This document shows positions 8,201 through 17,064 of a DNA stretch of 64,000 nt, piece by piece (positions within the stretch are counted from its first letter, which is position 1; each line of letters opens with the position of its first letter). Under the pieces are notes generated by a model. The model ran no database searches. It saw only the letters and a program-made list of their open reading frames with translations, and was not told where the DNA came from. The DNA is taken from positions 33,361 through 97,360 of the forward strand of contig JBFMDN010000014.1 of assembly GCA_040753915.1 (NCBI GenBank). The letters are read 5' to 3'. The translations under genes and the position numbers were made by a program. Source of the DNA: JBFMDN01 sp040753915 (lineage in GTDB: Bacteria; Desulfobacterota; Desulfomonilia; Desulfomonilales; Desulfomonilaceae).

Positions 8201-9586
8201 ATGGAAATCTCACAGCGTGTGAAGACGATGGCCGCGGACCAGGTAGCGGATGCAATGTTCGCTCTACTGTCGCATGTCTCCCCTGAAACGTTCATGAAAC
8301 TTGCTACCCTGGCCTCTATGCTTGTCGGAGGGGACAGGGCAAGCGCAGCGATCGAAGCAGTCAAAGACAGTTTGCGAGAAGGAGAGCATGGGCAGGCGAC
8401 CCGTATGTTCCGGAGAGTTATGACTGACCTGTCACCCCATTGTCTGAGGCGGGTGGCACGTAATCTCTTCATCAACGGCATGTTGCGAAGCTCTAACCTT
8501 CGGGCAGAGTTCGAAAAGAACTACGGATTCTCGCCCCCTTTCACTCTGCTGATCAGTCCAACCATGCAATGCAATTTGAAATGCCTGGGATGCTATTCTG
8601 GCCGGTATGTGCGAAAGCCCGGCCTCCCCAACGAGGTTATCGATCGCGTAATCGGAGAAGCGGAGAGCATGGGAATTCGCTTCATTGTGTTCAGCGGAGG
8701 GGAGCCGCTGGTCAGAAAGCATGATTTGCTAAACCTCATCGAGAAACACGATGAGTCGTATTTCATGTTCTATACCAACGGTACGCTTATCACGGACGAG
8801 GTTGCCGACGAGTTGTACAGGCTCGGAAATGCTGGGGCCATAATAAGTCTCGAAGGATTCGAGGCAGCGACTGATGCGAGGAGAGGGGCGGGGGTATACC
8901 AGAAGGTCATGGACGCTATGGATCGTCTCAAATCGAGAGGAATTCCGTTCGGTACCTCGCTCACAGTAACCAGCAAGAATATTGAAGAAGTGACCAGTGA
9001 CGAATTCTTCGAACACCTCACGAACAAAGGTGTGATGGTGGTCTGGTTCTTTCTCTTCATGCCTGTAGGAAAAGACCCCGACGTATCGCTCATGCCATCT
9101 CCTGAGCAGAGGGAATTTCTCAGGCAACGGGATATGGCGTTAAGGGACAAGTTTCCCATCTTCATTGCAGATTTTTGGAACGATGCCCCACTAGTTGGGG
9201 GATGCATTGCAGGCGGGAGGAATTACGTCCATATCAACGCGAACGGTGATGTCGAGCCGTGCGTGTTCACGCATGTCGCAGTGGATTCCATCATGGACAA
9301 GAGCCTGGTGGAGGCTCTCAACAGCGACTTCTTCGTTACGATTCGATCCAAGCAGCCGTACTCGGAAAATCTGCTCACTCCCTGCATGATAATCGATAAT
9401 CCTCACGTGTTTCGGGATGTTGTGCGGGCATGCGGAGCCCATCCAACCCATGACGGTGCTGAAGACGTTCTCTGCAAGATCACAGCAGAGCTTGACGACT
9501 ACGGACGGCGCGTGCGGGCTCTTTACGATCCCATATGGGAGCGTGAAAAGTCGGAGTATGGTTACGGTGAGGCGGTCGGTTCGTGA
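8201..9586 (+). CDS. radical SAM protein with SPASM-like C-terminal cysteines
   Basis: The ATG at 8201 follows AAAGGAGG, which favours it over the in-frame ATG at 8156, and gives 461 residues. The radical SAM site is C124-N-L-K-C128-L-G-C131, followed by the GGEP motif (FSGGEPLVRKHD). The C-terminal third has four more cysteines in contexts VGGC, EPC, TPC and RAC (about 334-411), resembling a SPASM or twitch auxiliary cluster site. The first ~110 residues are helical and unrecognised. It would cleave S-adenosylmethionine to a radical acting on an unknown substrate. It lies 110 bases after the GlpC-like gene in the arsenic cluster and before a small Cys-containing ORF. Confidence 0.85.
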   Translation: MEISQRVKTMAADQVADAMFALLSHVSPETFMKLATLASMLVGGDRASAAIEAVKDSLREGEHGQATRMFRRVMTDLSPHCLRRVARNLFINGMLRSSNLRAEFEKNYGFSPPFTLLISPTMQCNLKCLGCYSGRYVRKPGLPNEVIDRVIGEAESMGIRFIVFSGGEPLVRKHDLLNLIEKHDESYFMFYTNGTLITDEVADELYRLGNAGAIISLEGFEAATDARRGAGVYQKVMDAMDRLKSRGIPFGTSLTVTSKNIEEVTSDEFFEHLTNKGVMVVWFFLFMPVGKDPDVSLMPSPEQREFLRQRDMALRDKFPIFIADFWNDAPLVGGCIAGGRNYVHINANGDVEPCVFTHVAVDSIMDKSLVEALNSDFFVTIRSKQPYSENLLTPCMIIDNPHVFRDVVRACGAHPTHDGAEDVLCKITAELDDYGRRVRALYDPIWEREKSEYGYGEAVGS

Positions 9587-9654
9587 CGAGGGGTCAGGGA
9601 CAGGACATCAGGGCCGATTAGCACGATCAATTGCAGCGGGGAAGTGCAATCATC

Positions 9655-9676
9655 GCAGAATCACGCATGATTCTGC
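9655..9676 (+). terminator. perfect hairpin after the radical SAM gene
   Basis: GCAGAATCA and TGATTCTGC form 9-bp perfect arms around the loop CGCA. No T-run follows, so it is not a typical intrinsic terminator, but its position 70 bases after the stop suggests an operon end or an mRNA-stabilising structure. Confidence 0.35.
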
Positions 9677-9712
9677 TGAACACGGTATCACCTTTGACCA
9701 CGGCGGTTCCGC

Positions 9713-9991
9713 ATGATTGAAGAGAGCTCGCTCGATCGACTTATCGAATGTGTCTGGAGTGCCTTGGAAAGAGAGTCGGAAGAGTGCAACGTGTATTGCC
9801 AGGAGAGATGCGTTGAGAGCGTTACCCGACTCCTCGGGGCGGATCACTATTATGTCCGACGTCTTCACATTCTCGGGAGGCGCTGGGACCCGAAGCAGGC
9901 CTTGGCGACCCTGGGTTTGCTCGCTGCCACAAGACAGGAGTTGACTAAGCGCATTGAGCGCGGTGTCATTGATTCTGAACATCTGTCGTAG
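9713..9991 (+). CDS. small hypothetical protein downstream of the radical SAM gene
   Basis: The 92-residue frame starts MIEESSLDRLIECVWSALER and contains the cysteine group ECNVYCQERC (about 24-33). A mixed charged and helical C-terminus follows (PKQALATLGLLAATRQELTK). The composition is protein-like, but no good ribosome site precedes the ATG and I recognise no family. A hairpin lies between it and the radical SAM gene. It could be a small partner or substrate protein of the radical SAM enzyme, or an independent gene. Confidence 0.4.
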   Translation: MIEESSLDRLIECVWSALERESEECNVYCQERCVESVTRLLGADHYYVRRLHILGRRWDPKQALATLGLLAATRQELTKRIERGVIDSEHLS

Positions 9992-10160
9992 CGAGCTCGC
10001 CCAGGCACCAACGAATCCCACGACGAGAACCCGATCATGAGCCTCGATAGTGCTTGGGCGAGGGCATGCTACTCAAATCCTCATTGAGAGCGTTTCAGCC
10101 ATCTTGAAAATATTGACGTGATCTGGCGTCAAAGCGCATCCCAATGCAAAGGGAGGACCA

Positions 10161-12014
10161 ATGTTAGAGAAGAGTCTCACGGGAACCAGCATGCCCGCTG
10201 GAGGCGATCCACGAATTGAGACAAGCGAGACTCTCGGAGGCGCGGGGAAAACTTGGATGCGATTCTTTTCACGCTTTGGTAGGAAGGCTGGACAGTACAC
10301 TTGGCGCCTGACCAAGAAAGGTGGCTACTACCTTTTTGTGGTCGTGGCGGTCATCGTTGTGCTCGTTGGACTCGATGCTGCCGCCAAGATAGCGCTCAAC
10401 AAATCCCACATGGCCGATGTGTATCCACAAGACATTTCCATGGCCAAACGCGATCTAACCAGGCCTGTTTCCCATTACGATTACGATCTCAACCCGGGCG
10501 TGTGTCTAATCTATAATCAACCAAAGGGTAACCGATACGAATATGCGAATAATGCGGGATTCAGAGATCACCGCTCCATCTCCCTCGAGAAGCCGGACGA
10601 CGAATTCAGGATTTTCCTCACGGGAGGCTCCACCGCTTTCGGCTTGGGAGCGGCCGGTCAAGCCGCGGCCGCTAGCAACTTCTACTACCTGGAGCACAGA
10701 GAGACCATCGCATACATGCTTGAGAAGATTCTCAACTTGACGACCCTCGTTCCCGGCAAGAAAGTCCGCGTGTACAACACAGCGGTGTGGGGGTATTCGT
10801 ACCAACATCTTCTCATGCGGTACCTGACAAAGCTGAGATTGTACAAGCCGGATTTTATTGTGTCACTTGATGGCGCCAATGAGATCCATCCGGTGAGCAT
10901 ACCGGAAAACCATTGGAACTATTTCGAGCATGGCCAGTTCCATGGTATTCTGAAAGAGATTTTCGCCTACAATAAGACGGGCTTGAGTGCTTACGTAACC
11001 CTCTGGCTCAAGAACAACTCGTTCCTCATGACCCTCTTCTGGAGAGGAACCGATCCCTTCTTTGCCATGGAAGTGGGTATGAGGATGCACCAAGCGACCG
11101 CAGACGCGCAGGGCGATCAGGCCACCGAGGTTCGCATGTCCGCTGAGGACAGGTCCCGCATGGTGGCCCAGAACATTCTTGCAGTGACTCGGGTAGTGGA
11201 GAATTACCACAGCGTGCTGGAAAACGATGGCGTCCCGCACATCTTTGCTCTGCAGCCAATGCTTTACCTCAGTAAGAAGCCCCGTCACGAAATGGAGCAG
11301 AAGGTCGAATCTCTCGAAGAACACAAGCAATACTACGATGTACCCACAGACCGAGCCTACAAGTTCATGGTCGATCGGATAGCGGAGAGCGCACAGAGGA
11401 AACAGTACTTTGTGGCCGATTTCACAGAGTATTTCAATGATACCTCAGAGTGGGTCTTTACTGATTGGTGCCACCTCACAGCCGGGGCCAATTACCTGAT
11501 CGCCAAAGAGCTGGCGAACATCATCAAGGAGAGCTTCTTCAGAATCTCGCCCACAGAAGGCGACCAGATAACCGGCACCAAGGACAGCTTCTTTTGGAAT
11601 CCGCTCGTGAAGGCAAATGTTGTTTTCGCTCCACCAGCAGAAGAGGAAAACAGCGGTCCAACAAACATCCTTACCGGATATCCTGGGCCGGCTGTGTATG
11701 CCTCCAAAGAGGTTCCAGAGGGAGAGCCATTCGAGTTAATCTTGGACCTGAACCAGGAGTTCACCCTGAGCCGATTGAGGCTTGTCTGGGATGACGGCTC
11801 GGTTCCTGAAGAGTGGTCAGTGGACATTTCTCCCGATGGAGAGACGTGGAAGCCCTGGATCAAAGGTGACAACAAGGAACTGGATGAGTTCTCCTGGTGG
11901 CCGGGATATGAGTATTACGGTGCAGACCCCGTCCAAGCCCGCTACTTGCGGTACAGACCGGTTAAATCCGAGGTTCGCACGATAAAATTGCGGTCATGGA
12001 GTGTCTATCGTTAG
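10161..12014 (+). CDS. membrane-anchored SGNH-hydrolase-like protein with C-terminal discoidin-like domain
   Basis: AAAGGGAGGA lies just before the ATG. The 617-residue protein has a cytoplasmic N-terminus of about 53 residues, one transmembrane helix (GYYLFVVVAVIVVLVGLDAA) and an extracytoplasmic domain with SGNH/GDSL features. These are FLTGGSTAFGLGA (near 152), LDGANEIHP (near 236) and DWCHLTAGA (near 435), which carries the Asp-x-x-His pair of the catalytic site. The last ~120 residues (SRLRLVWDDGS, EWSVDISPDGETW, ARYLRYRP) look like an F5/8 type C carbohydrate-binding fold. Likely a periplasmic esterase or acyltransferase-type protein acting on a glycan. The substrate is unknown. Confidence 0.75.
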   Translation: MLEKSLTGTSMPAGGDPRIETSETLGGAGKTWMRFFSRFGRKAGQYTWRLTKKGGYYLFVVVAVIVVLVGLDAAAKIALNKSHMADVYPQDISMAKRDLTRPVSHYDYDLNPGVCLIYNQPKGNRYEYANNAGFRDHRSISLEKPDDEFRIFLTGGSTAFGLGAAGQAAAASNFYYLEHRETIAYMLEKILNLTTLVPGKKVRVYNTAVWGYSYQHLLMRYLTKLRLYKPDFIVSLDGANEIHPVSIPENHWNYFEHGQFHGILKEIFAYNKTGLSAYVTLWLKNNSFLMTLFWRGTDPFFAMEVGMRMHQATADAQGDQATEVRMSAEDRSRMVAQNILAVTRVVENYHSVLENDGVPHIFALQPMLYLSKKPRHEMEQKVESLEEHKQYYDVPTDRAYKFMVDRIAESAQRKQYFVADFTEYFNDTSEWVFTDWCHLTAGANYLIAKELANIIKESFFRISPTEGDQITGTKDSFFWNPLVKANVVFAPPAEEENSGPTNILTGYPGPAVYASKEVPEGEPFELILDLNQEFTLSRLRLVWDDGSVPEEWSVDISPDGETWKPWIKGDNKELDEFSWWPGYEYYGADPVQARYLRYRPVKSEVRTIKLRSWSVYR

Positions 12015-12166
12015 CACTGCTACGTCTTGCTGATGGGCTTGGGCTGCCCGAATCCGGGAGCGTATTCCTCGGCGCAGGGCTCTAGAGGACGAACAGGTCA
12101 TGACGGGAGGACCAGAAATGACCCTCAGCCCGCGATCTTTTTCGAACCTTCCACAAGGGAGCCTCA

Positions 12167-12697
12167 TTGAAAAAGGCAATCCTTGTCAGCAGTCTGGCGT
12201 CAGTTCTGTTGGCCACTATCCTCGTTGTTTGTGCTGCTCAGCAGCCACAGCCGAACACAAGTCAAAGGAATAAGGAGGAACCGGCAATGCTTATGAATCC
12301 TCGGATGGTGATGGAGAACATGATGGAAATGGTTCAGCAGGCAGGAATGGGTCCAGACGTCATGCAGCGATGCCGTGCAATGATGTTCACCCCTATTTTC
12401 TTAGATTCTCCTGCCGCGATTCGTGGCCAAGCAGAAAGCCTCGGGCTTTCCGAAGAGCAAAAGCAGGCACTCCTCGACATTGAGAACGAGGCTCGACAAA
12501 AGGCCAGGGCAGTATTGACCGAGGAACAAATGAAGAAGATGGTCCCAATCCCGGACACACCCATGACCATGATGGAGATGTGCCAAGAAATGCCCGCCAA
12601 GATGATGCCCATGATGCAGCGGATGATGCCTATGATGGGAATGATGATGGGAGGAAAGTCTCAGGCGCACAGATACGAAGCCCAACAAGATAGCTGA
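12167..12697 (+). CDS. Met-rich secreted protein (Spy/CpxP-like)
   Basis: A TTG start preceded by AAGGGAG gives 176 residues with a signal peptide (MKKAILVSSLASVLLATILV). The mature part contains LGLSEEQKQALLDIENEARQ and VLTEEQMKKM, the LTxxQ-type helices of Spy/CpxP periplasmic chaperones or metal-responsive proteins. The C-terminal part is extremely Met-rich (MMPMMQRMMPMMGMMMGG), and one Cys lies in the MEMCQEMP stretch. This composition suggests binding of Cu(I) or Ag(I) in the periplasm or repair of oxidised protein. It stands alone between the SGNH gene and a long palindrome. Confidence 0.7.
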   Translation: MKKAILVSSLASVLLATILVVCAAQQPQPNTSQRNKEEPAMLMNPRMVMENMMEMVQQAGMGPDVMQRCRAMMFTPIFLDSPAAIRGQAESLGLSEEQKQALLDIENEARQKARAVLTEEQMKKMVPIPDTPMTMMEMCQEMPAKMMPMMQRMMPMMGMMMGGKSQAHRYEAQQDS

Positions 12698-13100
12698 AAC
12701 TATGCTTTTGCGCTCCCGAGAAAAGAGATGAATTAAGGGGCAAGGTGCATCTCTCTTCGGGATGCACAACGTGTGGACCTTCCTCGTAGCATGACTCGTT
12801 GCGGTGCTATCCCTCCGGCCGGTGGTGGTCCTTCCGATCTTCGGACGACGATCCTTCCGACTGCCCAAGCAGGACGGGAGAAACGCTCCGGATTGCGCAG
12901 TGCCTGCAACCACCAACGATGTTGGACCGGAGACTCATGAGAAGGAGGGTACCCGCAATAAAGTTCAGCCGCCCCGTGTCTGGACAGACTCACTTCATCC
13001 CCCCGTTAACGGGGGGATGAAGTGAGTGTTGCTTCAAGGGAAACCGGAGAATGGACGGGCGAGAGGGCCGAATCTCTGTCTGAACGGCGGTCTGATTGAC
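12698..13100. other. intergenic region containing a 40-bp palindrome
   Basis: Short open frames occur on both strands here, but none has a ribosome site or protein-like composition. The only structured feature is the palindrome at 12988-13027, between two convergent genes. Confidence 0.5.
12988..13027. repeat. 40-bp perfect palindrome without a loop
   Basis: Two 20-bp arms meet at a central GTTAAC. Each arm reads ACTCACTTCATCCCCCCGTT from its outer end. It sits between the convergent ends of the Met-rich gene and the crotonase gene, so it may act as a bidirectional terminator, though no T-runs follow. It could also be a protein-binding site or an insertion scar. Confidence 0.7.
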
Positions 13101-13880
13101 CTATTTCTCTTTCCATGCGGGAGCTCGCTTTTCCAGGAATGAGCTGATCCCCTCTTTGGCATCTTCTGTCGAGCATAGACCGGCGAAAGCCTCGTTCATG
13201 TATTCAAAGGCTTTGTGATAGTCAAGATCCGCTGCCACATAGAATGCCTTCTTTGCATGTTGCAGCGCCACAGGACTCTTCTGCGCCAGGATTGCGGCCC
13301 ATTTCCGGGTTTCCTCAGCCAGATCGGCCTCTGGGACTACTTTGTTGACGAGCCCCATGCCTAATGCCTCCTGGGCCGAAATCAACTCGCCGAAAAATAG
13401 CAATTCGAGTGCTCGCTTCCTCCCTATTGACCGGGTCACCGGGATTACCGGCCCCACGCAGTTCAGGCCCACATTGATGGCCGTCAGACCGAGACGGGCA
13501 TTTTCGCTCGCGACAGCAAGGTCTGCTGCTGCCACCAGGCCAGCTCCATTCGCCGCGGCAACTCCGTGGACCTGAGCAATAACGGGCTTGCTTATGCGGC
13601 TAATGGAAACCAAGGGGTCTTCCATACACTGTATCCAATTCCGATACTCCATGACGCTCTTCCCAAAGAAGTCACTGACATCGATGCCCGCGCAAAAGGC
13701 CTTGCCAGCTCCCTTGATGAGTATGACTCGCGCCCGTTTTTCCGAGTCGAGCTCATGGAGGGCCTGACTGAGCTCAGTAGCAAGGGGAACATTGAAAGTA
13801 TTAAGGTTGTTCGGCCGGTTAAGGGTTATTTCGGCAACGAAGTCGTCTCCGATCTTGACGAGGATGCTCTCATTGCTCAT
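13101..13880 (-). CDS. crotonase-fold protein (enoyl-CoA hydratase/isomerase family) lacking the hydratase glutamates
   Basis: From the ATG at 13880 (AGGAAAGGATC upstream) the product has 259 residues, normal for the family. The oxyanion-hole motifs are present (KAFCAGIDVSDFFGK and HGVAAANGAGLVAAADLAVA). The two glutamates that add water in true enoyl-CoA hydratases appear absent: the GGGCELA position reads NGAGLVA and the QPEILLG position reads LTAINVG. It should bind an acyl-CoA but may be an isomerase, hydrolase or another crotonase. The frame is open up to 14015, but that extension is not protein-like. Confidence 0.85.
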   Translation of the reverse strand: MSNESILVKIGDDFVAEITLNRPNNLNTFNVPLATELSQALHELDSEKRARVILIKGAGKAFCAGIDVSDFFGKSVMEYRNWIQCMEDPLVSISRISKPVIAQVHGVAAANGAGLVAAADLAVASENARLGLTAINVGLNCVGPVIPVTRSIGRKRALELLFFGELISAQEALGMGLVNKVVPEADLAEETRKWAAILAQKSPVALQHAKKAFYVAADLDYHKAFEYMNEAFAGLCSTEDAKEGISSFLEKRAPAWKEK

Positions 13881-14350
13881 GCGACAGATCCTTTCCTTTC
13901 GATTTCTTGTCCTGAAATATGAGACGGATTCGCGGTTTCGCGTATCTGACTTCGCAAGAGTTGCCCGATGACGCCTGTGACTCAGGGGGTTCCGTGTCAG
14001 GGAGCAATGTTTCACGACGGCAATATCAGTGACCGATTCATGAAAGGTACTCCGTTCCGGAGTTTGATGGTACCTTCCTGGATGTCCCCGGTCAAGCGCG
14101 ACCTTTCATCTCGCTCTTGGGATCACGGGAGACAAGCGGAGCACACCAAGTAGTCTTCCAGAGGTGAGACCAGGGGCAAAGCCCTTCACAGGGGCTCTCG
14201 CAAGTCACTTCCTGGTTGATGGTAAGTCCAAAGAGAGAACGTTTCGTGGCTCTCGTGGATAAGTGCTTGACGGTGTGGGGAGTAAGAATCTGGCGGCAAT
14301 CTCCTGACACCAGTCGAAGGGTCAGTTTTGAATAATATCAGCAGCTTAAG
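13881..14350. other. intergenic region, nothing recognised
   Basis: About 470 bases between the crotonase gene and the tRNA. Short frames occur on both strands, but none has a ribosome site or recognisable sequence. Confidence 0.5.
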
Positions 14351-14427
14351 TGGTGGCGGTGCAGGGATTTGAACCCCGGACACTGCGGATATGAGCCGCA
14401 TGCTCTGACCGACTGAGCTACACCGCC
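14351..14427 (-). tRNA. tRNA-Met (anticodon CAU)
   Basis: On the minus strand a full cloverleaf is visible. Acceptor GGCGGTG pairs with CACCGCC, the D-arm is GCTC...GAGC, anticodon stem TGCGG/CCGCA encloses loop CTCATAT with anticodon CAT, and the T-arm is CGGGG-TTCAAAT-CCCTG. CCA is encoded at the 3' end. The acceptor and D-arm look like elongator tRNA-Met. A CAU anticodon can also mark tRNA-Ile2, which cannot be excluded by eye. Confidence 0.93.
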
Positions 14428-14614
14428 TTACCGAGTTTCAAAATACCATCGGAGTCGCAGAATTGTCAAGATAGTCCCGCCAAGAGCACTTTCCCGGGCT
14501 TTCAAGTGAGTCAGCGGACATGCTGCCCAACCGTACTGTCGCGCAAGCGTAAAAGACGTTGAGCACGTGAGGTTGTTCGGAGCTTGTCTTCCCTCAGGTC
14601 CTTTCTGCCGGTGT

Positions 14615-15070
14615 TCAACCAGTTCTTTCGCATGTCCTTTCAGACGCAGGGCACAGATGTTTGATCAATACTAGCGTGTTCTTGCCCTCCGGGTCAGCGT
14701 GGTAACTGAAATCATCCATCACCTGGCGAATGAGCCACACACCCAATCCACTGTCGCTCGGCCGATCCAAATCCGGCTCCTTGAGCGATTGCGGATCGAA
14801 GCTCTGCCCGCGATCCACGAACGTGAGCTCTAGTTTCCGGTGGTGGATCCTGATTTCGATGGAGACTGGCCCATCCTCTCTGGTCTTGTATGCGTGCCTT
14901 TGAATGTTGGTGAACGCTTCGTTGAACGCTAGCTCAATGTCGTTCAGGGCCTGATGAGCATTGTCCAGGCAGCTAGTCTGTCTCAGCAAGTCTCGCACAA
15001 ACGTGCTCAGGGGTCTCAAAATGGCCATCCGCGCTGGCGCTTCAATTCGTATGAAAAGCTCATCTTCCAT
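14615..15070 (-). CDS. RsbW-like anti-sigma/serine kinase (HATPase_c_2)
   Basis: The 151-residue protein has the GHKL ATPase motifs of anti-sigma-factor kinases: N-box LAFNEAFTNIQRHAY, G1 box VDRGQSFDP and G2 region SDSGLGVWLIRQVMDDFSY. Proteins of this kind bind a sigma factor or other target and phosphorylate a STAS-domain antagonist. The STAS gene and a PP2C-type phosphatase gene lie immediately upstream on the same strand. Together they form the kinase, antagonist and phosphatase of a partner-switching module. No sigma factor is visible nearby, so the target is unknown. Confidence 0.85.
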   Translation of the reverse strand: MEDELFIRIEAPARMAILRPLSTFVRDLLRQTSCLDNAHQALNDIELAFNEAFTNIQRHAYKTREDGPVSIEIRIHHRKLELTFVDRGQSFDPQSLKEPDLDRPSDSGLGVWLIRQVMDDFSYHADPEGKNTLVLIKHLCPASERTCERTG

Positions 15071-15188
15071 TATTCACGTCCTAAGGCCAGGCGACAGGCA
15101 GGCGCTGAGCCCCCAGCGGTTCCGCATCTGGAAAGTCGGCAACCCATGAAGTCCCCGGAAAATTCGGAGACGATTCACCGCTTGGCAG

Positions 15189-15524
15189 CTACGAAGTGGG
15201 AAACGAGCTCAAAGCAAGCTCGACAGTGTCGAATATCTCGAAAACTCTGTCCAATCGGGTCAATTGAAAGAGGGTTTGGGCCTGTGGATTGGGGGCTGCG
15301 ATCCTCATGTCCCCCTGCTCTTTGAGAAGCGATCTCAATGAAGCTACCAGTGCACCGCAGCCAGAGCTATCTATGAAGCGGGTGCTCCCGAGATCTATGA
15401 CAATCCTCTTCTTTCCGCTCTCAACCTGACCCTTGATCATCTCCTTCAATTCTGGCGCGGCAAGAGCGTCCAATCGGTCGTTTGTGCTAATGACAACGAC
15501 TCCTCCTATTTCTCGTATATTCAT
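15189..15524 (-). CDS. STAS-domain anti-sigma factor antagonist (RsbV-like)
   Basis: The ATG at 15524 follows AGGGAGCGG, giving 111 residues (an ATG at 15542 is also in frame). The family phosphoserine motif is present in STRFIDSSGCGALVASLR. The fold is a short single STAS domain (VVVISTNDRLDALAAPELK, KKRIVIDLGSTRF, LDRVFEIFDTVELAL). The unphosphorylated form should bind the RsbW-like kinase and release its target, and the downstream kinase would phosphorylate the serine. It lies between the phosphatase and kinase genes, as in many rsb-type loci. Confidence 0.88.
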   Translation of the reverse strand: MNIREIGGVVVISTNDRLDALAAPELKEMIKGQVESGKKRIVIDLGSTRFIDSSGCGALVASLRSLLKEQGDMRIAAPNPQAQTLFQLTRLDRVFEIFDTVELALSSFPTS

Positions 15525-15599
15525 GCGTATCCGCTCCCTCATAATGCTGAAACATGATCAGCGTGAATAGGCCAGACTAGATGTCTCTTGCCCGCATGG

Positions 15600-16736
15600 T
15601 CAGAGTATCGAGCATAACAACATCGTGATGTCATCTTCGAATTTGTCCGAACCTCGGAAATGCTTCAGGTCTTCCAGAATCCTCTTCAAGGTCTCGTCAG
15701 GCTCGTCTGAGATCCCCTTAAGAAAAACGTCGGTCAACCGGTCCTCTCCATAGAAATCTTCCTCCTGAGCAAAGCCGGCAATCTCGGTGACACCATCCGT
15801 GAAAGCGAGCACCTTGTCCCCTCGGTTGAGGCGGATGCTTCCTTCTTCGTATTTCATGTCCGGAAACGCCCCAACGAGGGGACCACCTTCAGGGAGCCGT
15901 TCCAGCTCCGCCGACGCATTTCGATACACAAGCGGCGCGGGATGACCGGCAGTAGCATACACCAGCTCCCCGGAAGCAGGCTCGATGATAGCATAAAATG
16001 TGGTCAGAAAATCGGAGTCCGGTAACACCTGGAACATCTGATTGTTCAACGTCTCCAGGAGTCGCGCAGGAGATGCCAGAGAATGGGCAAGCGATTGAAA
16101 CGCCATCTTAAACATAGCGCCTATCATGGCTGCTGCTACCCCGTGCCCGGATACATCCACGACAGCAAGACCAACGCGAGAATCGGGGAGCTGCACGACA
16201 TCGTAGAAGTCCCCGCCGGCAGGCGAGACTGGGAGGTAAACGACGGAAAAGCCTATGTGACGGCTCGAGGGAAAAGAATGAGGGAGTAGAGAGCTCTGGA
16301 GCTGGGACGCCATCTCCATCTCGTGAGCCATGATCCGATTCCTGGCCTCAATCTCCTTTCGAGCTTCGTAAAGTGCGAGATGGTTCTTCACTTTTATGGA
16401 GAGCTCGTGCCTGTCGTACGGTTTCGTGAGATAGTCCACAGCGCCCGCCTGAAGACCTCTCTCTCGACTCTCCGAATCCTCACGTGCGCTTAGGAAGATC
16501 ACCGGCAAGGCATCATCGATCACCTCACGCTTGAGCACTTCCAGGGTCTGGAATCCGTCCATGCCGGGCATTTCTATATCGAGAAGGATGAGGTCCGGTG
16601 TCCTCTCTCTGGCACAGGCTATAGCGTCAGCTCCGGAGGCGGCCGAGATAACCGTATACGCCTTGCTCAACATAGCTTCAAGGAGCTTGCGGCTGATTGG
16701 ATGATCTTCTACGACGAGGACCCGGGAGGATTCCAT
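15600..16736 (-). CDS. response regulator with PP2C/SpoIIE phosphatase output (RsbU-like)
   Basis: The receiver domain is at about residues 5-120 (VLVVEDHPISRKLLEAML, LLDIEMPGMDG with the phosphoacceptor Asp, FLSAR, YLTKPYD). A coiled linker follows (ARKEIEARNRIMAHEMEMASQLQSS, in part), then a PP2C-like domain (SPAGGDFYDVV, VVDVSGHGVAAAMI, ATAGHPAPLVY, FTDGVTE, DDITMLLCSIL). Phosphorylation of the receiver should activate dephosphorylation of the STAS protein encoded next. I chose the ATG at 16736 rather than the TTG at 16802. The two kinases on the opposite strand upstream are candidate inputs. Confidence 0.88.
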   Translation of the reverse strand: MESSRVLVVEDHPISRKLLEAMLSKAYTVISAASGADAIACARERTPDLILLDIEMPGMDGFQTLEVLKREVIDDALPVIFLSAREDSESRERGLQAGAVDYLTKPYDRHELSIKVKNHLALYEARKEIEARNRIMAHEMEMASQLQSSLLPHSFPSSRHIGFSVVYLPVSPAGGDFYDVVQLPDSRVGLAVVDVSGHGVAAAMIGAMFKMAFQSLAHSLASPARLLETLNNQMFQVLPDSDFLTTFYAIIEPASGELVYATAGHPAPLVYRNASAELERLPEGGPLVGAFPDMKYEEGSIRLNRGDKVLAFTDGVTEIAGFAQEEDFYGEDRLTDVFLKGISDEPDETLKRILEDLKHFRGSDKFEDDITMLLCSIL

Positions 16737-17064
16737 AGGGTATCCCTGCTCCCCGGAATAGGAGCTTCTCTTCTCGTCATCCTCTAGCACAGCGCCGATC
16801 AAAACTCAAGGCTAGTCCACAGCCTCCGCGAGCCTGAGAATTCCTTCTGCTCCCGCAACAGGCGACCCCGCACTTGGTCCTCACCCGGATCTCCTCTGCA
16901 AACCGCAACTCGTCCAGGAAATTCGGTAAGCGGGGAGAGCTGCCCATGCTGAGACGTAGGACGATCATAGCCGTTTCCGGGAACGGGTCTCAAAGCGATG
17001 AATGCAGAATATCTGTCGCTCTTATCGCTTGACATTAGCTTTGATATCGACTAATTGATCGCAC
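16737..17064. other. divergent intergenic region between the phosphatase and kinase genes
   Basis: About 330 bases between divergent genes, so it should hold promoters for both. TTGACA at 17029-17034 lies just before the histidine kinase start, but no good -10 follows at the right distance. Nothing else is recognisable. Confidence 0.4.

Noticed and set aside
12799..13025. Two overlapping 73-codon frames
   Set aside because: They cover the palindrome, lack ribosome sites and have no protein-like composition.
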